Source: CAZKMM01 sp964553915 (GTDB taxonomy: Bacteria; RBG-13-61-14; DRUE01). From it: a stretch of DNA of 29,034 bases. The DNA lies in the NCBI GenBank assembly GCA_964553915.1, contig CAZKMM010000018.1:1-29034 (forward strand), written 5' to 3'. How positions within the stretch are numbered: the stretch's first letter is position 1; each line of letters begins with the position of its first letter. The position numbers and the translations under genes are program-made. Shown here piece by piece: positions 23,049 through 29,034 of this stretch. A model generated the notes under the pieces. The model was not told the DNA's origin, made no database searches, and saw only the letters and a list, made by a program, of their open reading frames with translations.

Positions 23049-24295
23049 TTTTTCTTCCTTTTTGCCTTAGCTTTTCTTGGCTTTTTCTCCAAGCCAAAAG
23101 CAGAATGAAGCTCCCGCACTGCCAGCTCGGTATATTTATCTTCAATCACGCAGGAGATTTTTATCTCGCTGGTGGAAATCATCTGAATGTTAATTCCAGC
23201 TTTTGCCAGGGTCTCAAACATTTTAGAGGCAATACCAGAGGCGGTTCTCATTCCCAGCCCGACTATGCTCACCTTGGAGATGTTCGGGTCAATCTTTACC
23301 TCTCCAGCTCCGAGCTTTTTTGCCACCTGTTGGGCAATTTTTTTTGCCCGGTTCATATCTTCTTTTCTCACGGTAAAGGTCAGGTCTGTATATCCCTGCT
23401 CGCTGACATTCTGGACAATCATATCCACCACAATATTTTCTTCGCTTAAAGGCTTAAAGATTTGGGCAGCAATTCCCGGTCGGTCCGGCACCCGGCTGAT
23501 GGTGATTTTGCACTCATTCTTATCATAGGTAACACCGCTGACTGTGATTTGTTCCATTTCTTTATCCCCCCTCTCCACAATGGTTCCCGGAAGGTTATTA
23601 AAGCTGGAGCGCACCACCAGCTTTACCCCATATTTATTTGCCAGTTCCACAGCCCGGATATGAAGCACCTTTGCTCCCAGGCTTGCCATCTCCATAATCT
23701 CCTCATAGCTGATTCGCTCTATCTTTCTGGCATCCGGGCAGATGTTCGGGTCCGTGGTATAAATTCCCTCCACATCGGTATAAATCTCGCACCGCTCCGC
23801 TTTTAGAGCAGCCGCCAGGGCAACCGCAGTGGTATCTGAGCCTCCTCTTCCCAGAGTATGAATGTTCCCCTCTTCATCTATTGCTTGAAATCCTGCCACC
23901 ACCACAATATATCCCTGATTTAAAAGCCTTCGGATATTTTTAGTTTCTATCTTTTTAATCCGGGCATCCTTAAATCCGCCTTCTGCCCAAATCGGAACCT
24001 GATGAGCTAAAAGAGAACGAGCCCTGCCTCCAAGGGAATTTATTGCCAGAGCTAACAGAGCGCTGGAAACCTGCTCTCCGCTGGAAATTAAGGCATCATA
24101 TTCCCGAAGCTCAGGAAGCTTGCTTATTTCCAAAGCAAGACCAATCAAGCGGTCAGTCTCACCCGCTATTGCACTTACCACTACCACTACCTGATTTCCT
24201 GCCTTCTGGGTCTCTAAAGCCAGCTTTGCCACATTTTTTATTCGCTCCAGGTTCGCTACGCTGGTCCCGCCGTATTTCTGGACAATCAATCCCAT
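23045..24295 (-). CDS. lysC: Aspartate kinase
   Basis: 416 residues. It phosphorylates aspartate to start lysine, threonine and methionine synthesis. The kinase domain begins with VQKYGGTSV (5-13) and has SSGEQVSSALLA (71-82) and LGRGGSDTTAVALAAAL (148-164). Two ACT domains (about 263-335 and 342-400) suggest feedback control by lysine and/or threonine. The tail is strongly basic (KPRKAKAKRKKK), unusual for LysC. Its codons supply the purine-rich ribosome-binding site of cimA, with which it overlaps by 4 bp. The start codon directly abuts the tsaE stop (TGA then ATG). Confidence 0.96.
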   Translation of the reverse strand: MGLIVQKYGGTSVANLERIKNVAKLALETQKAGNQVVVVVSAIAGETDRLIGLALEISKLPELREYDALISSGEQVSSALLALAINSLGGRARSLLAHQVPIWAEGGFKDARIKKIETKNIRRLLNQGYIVVVAGFQAIDEEGNIHTLGRGGSDTTAVALAAALKAERCEIYTDVEGIYTTDPNICPDARKIERISYEEIMEMASLGAKVLHIRAVELANKYGVKLVVRSSFNNLPGTIVERGDKEMEQITVSGVTYDKNECKITISRVPDRPGIAAQIFKPLSEENIVVDMIVQNVSEQGYTDLTFTVRKEDMNRAKKIAQQVAKKLGAGEVKIDPNISKVSIVGLGMRTASGIASKMFETLAKAGINIQMISTSEIKISCVIEDKYTELAVRELHSAFGLEKKPRKAKAKRKKK

Positions 24296-24772
24296 TCATT
24301 TTCCCTCCGGAAAAATTTTCTCCAGCCGTCCCTTCCAGATTTTATCCATTTTTGTCTGAAAAACCAGTTTCCGGGTGTTTTCTGAAACAATCTCCAGCTC
24401 TATCCACAAAGTTTGCTCGGGAAAGATTTGGGGAAATTTATCTGCCCACTCAACCACACAGACCCCGTCTCCTTCAAAATATTCCTCATAGCCAATTCCT
24501 TCCAGCTGAACAGGAGAATCCAGCCGGTAAAAATCAAAATGATAAAGCCAGAGCCTGCCCGGATATTCCCGAAGCAGAATATAAGTGGGGCTGGCAACCG
24601 GGATATTCTTCTCGCACTCCATTCCCCGGGCAATGCCCCGAACCAGCTCAGTCTTACCCGCGCCCAGCTCTCCGCAGAGAGCAATAATATCTCCCTCCTG
24701 AACAGTCCTTCCCAGAGCTTCACCGAACTTATGGGTTTGTTCCACTGAATTTGAAAGCAAAGAGAACTTCAT
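24296..24772 (-). CDS. tsaE: tRNA threonylcarbamoyladenosine ATPase TsaE
   Basis: 158 residues, the normal size for TsaE/YjeE. With TsaB and TsaD it makes the t6A modification at tRNA position 37 by driving ATP turnover. Walker A is GELGAGKTE (34-42), followed by ASPTYILL (60-67), HFDFYRLD (78-85) with the conserved Asp, and VVEWADKFP (106-114). Its ATG overlaps the nnrD-type gene stop by 4 bp, and its stop touches the lysC start. The tsaE-nnrD neighbourhood is widespread in bacteria (yjeE-yjeF in E. coli). Confidence 0.95.
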   Translation of the reverse strand: MKFSLLSNSVEQTHKFGEALGRTVQEGDIIALCGELGAGKTELVRGIARGMECEKNIPVASPTYILLREYPGRLWLYHFDFYRLDSPVQLEGIGYEEYFEGDGVCVVEWADKFPQIFPEQTLWIELEIVSENTRKLVFQTKMDKIWKGRLEKIFPEGK

Positions 24773-26367
24773 TCTTCCAGGGAAAAGATTTGCTCAAGGA
24801 GCCATCTTCTGGTCGCAGGAATTCGGGAGATTAAATCGCCAGCAATAATCCCCACCCCGCCCAGCTCCTGGTAGGCTAAATCTCCGGCTTTGCCGTGGAT
24901 ATATACTCCGAGCACTGAAGCCTCCAGCGGAGAATATCCCTGACTGACCAGCCCGGCGATTATTCCAGTAAGCACATCTCCCATCCCGGCACTTGCCATC
25001 CCCGGATTACCGCTTAAATTCAAAAAGGCTTCTCCCTCCGGAGAGGCAATCACGGTTCTGGCTCCCTTTAATACCAGAATCACTCCCCATTTTTTCGCAT
25101 ATTCTCTGGCGATTTTTAATCGCTCGCTCTGAATTTCTTTAGTGCTCAATCCCGAGAGTCGGCTCATCTCTCCCGGATGAGGAGTGAGAATCAGGGGAGC
25201 CTGGACTTTTTCCAGTAGTCCCATCTGCCGGGCTAAAGAGTTCAATCCATCCGCATCTATCACCACTGGCACTTTGGCGCAGAGGAGAATCTCCTGGAAG
25301 AATTCATCCACATCTTTGTTCTGCCCAATGCCCGGACCAATCGCAATCACCTCTTTATCTTCCATCAATTTTTTAGCTCGCTCTATTGAAACTTTTCCAA
25401 AGGTTTGCTCTGAGGTTTCTGGCACCGGCTCGGTCATCACCTCAGTGAGTTTTTCCTCTAAAATCGGATTCAGGCTGGAAGGAACCGCAAGGGTGACCAA
25501 TCCGGCGCCGGCCCGAAGCGCGCTTTCTCCTGCCATAGCTCCAGCCCCGGTTTTTCCCACCGAGCCAGCAAAAATCAGGGTATGACCCGCTTCTCCTTTA
25601 TGGGCATCCGGAGCTCTTGCTCGAAGAAGACTGAAAGCCAGCTCCTGGTCCACCAGCCAGGTTCGGGCAGATTCCATCACTTCTTGAGGGAGGCAGATAT
25701 CCACCAGCTCCAGCTCTCCCACCCGGGAGGCGCCCGGAAAAGTATAATGCCCGACCTTTGCCAGACCAAAAGTAATTGTCGCATCAGCCCAGACCGCATC
25801 GCCCAGAACCTGTCCATTAGAGGCATCAACCCCGCTGGGAATATCCACAGAAATTACTGGCACCCCAAACTCTTCGCTCGCCTCATTGATAATCTCAATG
25901 GCTCTTTTTGCCAGACCCCGTACTGGAGAATTCAGCCCGGTGCCAAAAATCGCATCTATAATTAAGTTGCTCTGACTGACTCGTTCCCAGGCACTCTCCA
26001 GCTCTTCTTCGTTCTCTACCTCAATCAGCTCCCCCATTTCTCCCGCATAGCTCAAAAACCGCTCGCAGTTAAGCCGGGCATCGCCTTTTAACTGCTCCTT
26101 CTTGCCTAGAAGATAAACCGAGACATAAATCCCCCGGTTTGCCAGATACCGGGCAACCACAAAGCCATCCCCGCCGTTGTTCCCCTTTCCGCAAAAAATC
26201 ACCACATCTTCTAAAAAAGGAAAGTTCTCTTCAATATAGAAAAAAACTCCCCTTCCCGCGGATTCCATTAACAGCTCGCCGGGAATTTTATATTCCTCTA
26301 TGGTTTTTCGGTCCATTTCTCGCATCTGCTCCGCATCTACCAGCCGATTCTTCCAGAAGAAATTCAT
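24769..26367 (-). CDS. nnrD: Bifunctional NAD(P)HX epimerase/dehydratase
   Basis: 532 residues. Two domains are fused, as in E. coli YjeF. The N-terminal epimerase domain (about 1-225) has FCGKGNNGGDGFVVARYL (58-75) and SVDIPSGVDASNG. The C-terminal ADP-dependent dehydratase domain (about 235-520) has HKGEAGHTLIFAGS, LTPHPGEMSRL and SAGMGDVLTGIIAGLVSQG with catalytic-type D464. The enzyme repairs hydrated NAD(P)H. The ATG overlaps the acpS stop (ATGA) and has a strong AAGGAGGGG site. Coupling to acpS and tsaE matches the order found in many bacteria. Confidence 0.95.
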   Translation of the reverse strand: MNFFWKNRLVDAEQMREMDRKTIEEYKIPGELLMESAGRGVFFYIEENFPFLEDVVIFCGKGNNGGDGFVVARYLANRGIYVSVYLLGKKEQLKGDARLNCERFLSYAGEMGELIEVENEEELESAWERVSQSNLIIDAIFGTGLNSPVRGLAKRAIEIINEASEEFGVPVISVDIPSGVDASNGQVLGDAVWADATITFGLAKVGHYTFPGASRVGELELVDICLPQEVMESARTWLVDQELAFSLLRARAPDAHKGEAGHTLIFAGSVGKTGAGAMAGESALRAGAGLVTLAVPSSLNPILEEKLTEVMTEPVPETSEQTFGKVSIERAKKLMEDKEVIAIGPGIGQNKDVDEFFQEILLCAKVPVVIDADGLNSLARQMGLLEKVQAPLILTPHPGEMSRLSGLSTKEIQSERLKIAREYAKKWGVILVLKGARTVIASPEGEAFLNLSGNPGMASAGMGDVLTGIIAGLVSQGYSPLEASVLGVYIHGKAGDLAYQELGGVGIIAGDLISRIPATRRWLLEQIFSLEE

Positions 26368-26750
26368 CTCTCCCCTCCTTCCAAGACCACCATTGCCAGA
26401 GCATAATCCTGCTCGTGGCTCAGGCTTAAGTGAATGGCTTTTACCCCGATTTGCTCAGCTCGTTTTTTAGCCCTGCCATAAAGCTGAATTTTCGGTGCCC
26501 GGCTGGGATGAGAAATTACCTCTATCTCCCGAAACCGAATTCCAGCAAAAAGCCCGGCTCCCAGTGCCTTTTGCATCGCCTCTTTGGCAGAGAACCAGCT
26601 GGCAAATTCCTCGCCGGGATTTGCTCGTTCCTTTCCCCGGTGAATTTCCTGCTCGGTAAAAACTTTTTTTAAAAATCTCTCTCCGTATTTTTTCAAAAGC
26701 CGGTCAGTCTTTTTGATACTAACTAAATCGCATCCCAGCCCAACTATCAT
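26364..26750 (-). CDS. acpS: Holo-[acyl-carrier-protein] synthase
   Basis: 128 residues. It transfers 4'-phosphopantetheine from CoA to the serine of acyl carrier protein, enabling fatty-acid synthesis. The N-terminal GLGCDLVSI (4-12) has metal-binding D8. The FASWFSAKEAMQKALG segment (49-64) has E57 and the catalytic-site Lys, and ends in the LSLSHEQDYALA motif. Length and motifs are those of the AcpS trimer type. It lies 33 bp after pdxJ and is coupled to the nnrD-type gene by a 4-bp overlap. Confidence 0.95.
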   Translation of the reverse strand: MIVGLGCDLVSIKKTDRLLKKYGERFLKKVFTEQEIHRGKERANPGEEFASWFSAKEAMQKALGAGLFAGIRFREIEVISHPSRAPKIQLYGRAKKRAEQIGVKAIHLSLSHEQDYALAMVVLEGGER

Positions 26751-26783
26751 TTTTTCTCTCCGGAAGGAAGTTTTTAAAGATTT

Positions 26784-27512
26784 TTATCCCTGATGCCGGA
26801 TTATTTCCACCATCTCCCGAACCGCTCGCTCCAAGCCAACAAATACTGCCCGGGCAATAATGGAATGCCCGATGTTATATTCCTCTATCTCTTCAATCTG
26901 AAGCAGTCGCTTGATGTTGTGATAGTTAAGCCCGTGCCCGGCGTGGACCGCTAAGCCCAGCTTCCGGGCGGTTTTGGCAGTGTTCAAAATTGCCTGAAAT
27001 TCCCGGTCCTGGTCCGAAGGAGTGGGTGCCTCGCAGTAGCGACCGGTATGTATTTCTATGGCATCAGCTCCGGTTTTATGGCTGGCACGAACCTGGTCTA
27101 AGTCCGGGTCTATGAACAGGCAGACCCGAATTCCAGCTTCTTTTAAAAGCCCGGCGGTGCGGGTGATGGAATCCTGATGGGTGATTACATCCAGCCCGCC
27201 CTCGGTGGTGATTTCTTCTCTTTTCTCTGGAACCAGGGTCACGCTGAAAGGCTTTAAATAAAGGGCAATCTTTACCATCTCCTGCGTGTTTGCCATTTCC
27301 AGATTGAGCCGGGTCTGGACCGTCTCTTTTAAGAGCTTGACATCCCGGTCCTGAATATGCCTTCGGTCTTCCCGAAGATGAACCGTAATCTGGTCCGCTC
27401 CTGCCTGCTCGGCAATAAAAGCCCCATAAATCGGGTCCGGATAGGGCACGGTTTTCCTTGCCTGACGGAGCGTGGCAATATGGTCAATGTTCACTCCCAG
27501 CCTGGGATACAT
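26784..27512 (-). CDS. pdxJ: Pyridoxine 5'-phosphate synthase
   Basis: 242 residues, almost exactly the E. coli size. PdxJ joins 1-deoxy-xylulose 5-phosphate and 3-amino-2-oxopropyl phosphate to give pyridoxine 5'-phosphate. Family catalytic positions are present: NIDHIATLRQAR (8-19), H45 and R47 in TVHLREDRRHI, E72 in NLEMA, H193 in HAGHGLNYHN, and the phosphate-binding NIGHSIIARA (213-222). The pdxJ-acpS order is conserved in many bacteria. It has an AAGGAGG site 6 nt before the ATG and starts 15 bp after glmM. Confidence 0.97.
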   Translation of the reverse strand: MYPRLGVNIDHIATLRQARKTVPYPDPIYGAFIAEQAGADQITVHLREDRRHIQDRDVKLLKETVQTRLNLEMANTQEMVKIALYLKPFSVTLVPEKREEITTEGGLDVITHQDSITRTAGLLKEAGIRVCLFIDPDLDQVRASHKTGADAIEIHTGRYCEAPTPSDQDREFQAILNTAKTARKLGLAVHAGHGLNYHNIKRLLQIEEIEEYNIGHSIIARAVFVGLERAVREMVEIIRHQG

Positions 27513-27527
27513 TTTCGCCTCCTTGCT

Positions 27528-28877
27528 TTAAACTAAAGCCCGGCGGAAGCTCTGAGCAATATCTTCTGCCAGGGTCTGGATTAAATCCTGATTCTCTCCC
27601 TCAACCAGTATTCTCACCACCGGCTCGGTGCCGGAATATCTGACCAAAACCCTTCCTTTTCCGTTCAGTCGGGCTTGAACTTTATCAATGGTTTTTTTCA
27701 CTCCGTCCAGCTGGTCAATCGGCTTTTTCTCTTTTACCCGGAGGTTGATTTTTGCCTGAGGAAATTTATCCAGAACCATTGCCAGCTCGCTCAATTTCTT
27801 GCCTCTTTTCTGCATCACGGAAAGGAGCTTTAAAGCCGCGATAATCCCGTCGCCGGTGGTGGAATGGTCCAGGAAGATAAGATGCCCGCTCTGCTCCCCG
27901 CCGAAATTATAACCTCTTGCCCGCATCTCCTCCACCACATATCGGTCTCCTACCCGGGTGCGCACCACCTTTCCGCCGTGTTTTTCAATCAAACGGTCTA
28001 AAGCCATATTGCTCATCACCGTGGTGACCAAGGTTTTTTTCCGAAGTTTTCTTTGATGAAGAAGCTCCAGAGCACAGATTGCCATCACATAATCGCCGTC
28101 CAGATAAATTCCGTTCTCATCCACAATTGCCAGCCGGTCGCCATCGCCATCTAAAGCAATCCCGATATCTGCCTTATGTTTTTTGACCAGCTTGCTGACC
28201 AGCTCCGGATGAAGTGCTCCGCAGTTTTTGTTGATATTCTCTCCGTTCGGGCTTACCCCCGCCGCAACCACCTCTGCTCCCAGCTCAGAAAAAATAATGG
28301 GCGCTACCTTATAAGTAGCCCCGTGGGCACAATCCAGAACAATTTTAATCCCGTCCAGGGTCATCCCTCTGGGAAATACGCTCTTGCAGTATTCAATATA
28401 TCTCCCCTGGGCATCATCCACCCGGTGGGCTTTGCCGATTTCACCGGCAGTGGGGCGAAGGGAATCAATCTTGCCGGAGAAGATTAATTCTTCTATTCTC
28501 AGCTCTTCCTGGTCAGGAAGCTTGAAGCCGTCTCTGCCAAAAATCTTAATCCCATTGTCCTGATAAGGATTATGAGAAGCACTGATTACTACCCCGGCAT
28601 CTGCTCGCATTGCAGTGGTAATGAAAGCAATCGCCGGAGTGGGAAGAGGTCCTACCAAAAGCACATCCACCCCCATAGAGCAGATGCCACTTGCCATTGC
28701 CTGCTCCAGCATATATCCGCTAATTCGGGTATCCTTGCCAATCACAATTTTATGCCTTCGGTTTGTGTTCTTGAAAATGTAGGCAGTGGCTCTGCCCACC
28801 TTGATTAGCATCTCGCTGGTGAGTGGATAAATATTGGCAGTGCCCCTAATTCCATCGGTTCCGAACAGTTTTCTCAC
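27528..28877 (-). CDS. glmM: Phosphoglucosamine mutase
   Basis: 449 residues. It converts glucosamine 6-phosphate to glucosamine 1-phosphate for UDP-GlcNAc, needed for peptidoglycan and lipid A. The phospho-serine loop is ISASHNPYQDNG with S101. The metal site is DGDGDR (243-248), the sugar loop GEQSGH (327-332), and the phosphate-binding loop RYSGTEPVVR (413-422). The start is GTG, supported by a GGAGG at 28886-28890 and by homology of MRKLFGTDGIRGT to the family N terminus. It follows folP by 22 bp, the same folP-glmM order as in E. coli. Confidence 0.97.
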   Translation of the reverse strand: MRKLFGTDGIRGTANIYPLTSEMLIKVGRATAYIFKNTNRRHKIVIGKDTRISGYMLEQAMASGICSMGVDVLLVGPLPTPAIAFITTAMRADAGVVISASHNPYQDNGIKIFGRDGFKLPDQEELRIEELIFSGKIDSLRPTAGEIGKAHRVDDAQGRYIEYCKSVFPRGMTLDGIKIVLDCAHGATYKVAPIIFSELGAEVVAAGVSPNGENINKNCGALHPELVSKLVKKHKADIGIALDGDGDRLAIVDENGIYLDGDYVMAICALELLHQRKLRKKTLVTTVMSNMALDRLIEKHGGKVVRTRVGDRYVVEEMRARGYNFGGEQSGHLIFLDHSTTGDGIIAALKLLSVMQKRGKKLSELAMVLDKFPQAKINLRVKEKKPIDQLDGVKKTIDKVQARLNGKGRVLVRYSGTEPVVRILVEGENQDLIQTLAEDIAQSFRRALV

Positions 28878-28899
28878 CGCCTGCCCCTCCGGTTAATTA

Positions 28900-29034
28900 T
28901 TATTGCTCATAGATATTTCTTCCGGCCCGAATTGCTCCTGCCAGCCGGGCAAACCGCTTCATCTTGCCCGGCTCGTGCACCCGAACAATATCCGCCCCAG
29001 CAAGAATCCCGGCAACCACACTCGCAGCCGTGCC
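28900..29034 (-). CDS. folP: Dihydropteroate synthase, C-terminal end (5' part beyond window)
   Basis: The last 44 codons of a gene entering from the right edge. The segment GTAASVVAGILAGADIVRVH followed by EPGKMKRFARLAGAIR matches the C-terminal barrel strand and helix of dihydropteroate synthase, including the RVH pterin/phosphate-site motif near the end. DHPS joins p-aminobenzoate to dihydropterin pyrophosphate in folate synthesis. The position directly upstream of glmM supports the call, since folP-glmM is a well-known gene pair. Confidence 0.85.
   Translation of the reverse strand, partial: GTAASVVAGILAGADIVRVHEPGKMKRFARLAGAIRAGRNIYEQ

Noticed and set aside
24043..24687. 214-codon plus-strand open frame
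   Set aside because: Antisense to lysC and tsaE, both clearly assigned; Pro/Ser-rich composition typical of a shadow frame.
1..29034. tRNA, rRNA, CRISPR array, insertion sequence, prophage or attachment sites
   Set aside because: Gaps are too short and no transposase, integrase, phage gene, cloverleaf or regularly spaced repeat was seen on either strand.

Overview
This window is a compact bacterial chromosomal segment with 21 protein genes (two cut by the window edges). I saw no tRNA or rRNA, no mobile element and no CRISPR array. Coding density is very high: the largest gene-free gap is about 230 bp, and many neighbours overlap by 1-41 bp. The gene set (sigma-54 activator, NtrY-type kinase, MeaB, Hanks-type kinase with FHA reader, DUF4388, PilZ, YfhO, citramalate synthase, DUF1571, DivIVA) suggests a deep-branching bacterium with Myxococcus/Acidobacteria-like signalling families. 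Aminicenantota/Acidobacteriota relatives are a plausible guess, but taxonomy is inference and cannot be settled here. Nothing suggests plasmid or phage origin.

Layout. (1) 1-2266, minus strand: a large TPR protein with acidic Glu/Pro/Val-rich linkers, running off the left edge. (2) 2267-2494: an AT-rich divergent promoter region. (3) 2495-5463, plus: a tight cell-growth cluster maf-yggS-proC-divIVA-yggU. (4) 5505-9213, plus: a membrane-anchored penicillin-acylase-family Ntn hydrolase followed by a secreted DUF1571 protein, with its own promoter candidate. (5) 9257-12215, plus: a Ser/Thr kinase with a C-terminal membrane anchor, a zinc-ribbon/double-FHA protein, and a MeaB-type GTPase. (6) 12264-15979, plus: an NtrY-like sensor kinase and an NtrC-family sigma-54 activator. 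The activator overlaps, tail to tail, a 2.7-kb YfhO-like membrane protein on the other strand.

(7) 15903-29034, minus: a long co-directional run, read from the right edge as folP(end)-glmM-pdxJ-acpS-nnrDE-tsaE-lysC-cimA-comEA-DUF4388/J-like/TPR-PilZ/helical repeat-yfhO. It mixes cofactor biosynthesis (folate, PLP, acyl-carrier-protein activation), cell-wall precursor (GlmM), NAD(P)HX repair, tRNA modification (TsaE) and amino-acid synthesis (LysC, CimA). It ends in three proteins of signalling or envelope type. Most junctions are translationally coupled (4-bp ATGA overlaps or abutting codons).

The most interesting parts are the kinase/FHA/MeaB module, the uncharacterised DUF4388-J-like-TPR plus degenerate PilZ pair coupled to comEA, the substitution of divIVA for yggT in the yggS-proC-yggU cluster, the 77-bp antisense coding overlap of the NtrC-like gene with the YfhO-like gene, and Lys-rich C-terminal tails that double as ribosome-binding sites for the next gene. 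No clearly novel defence or mobile system was found.
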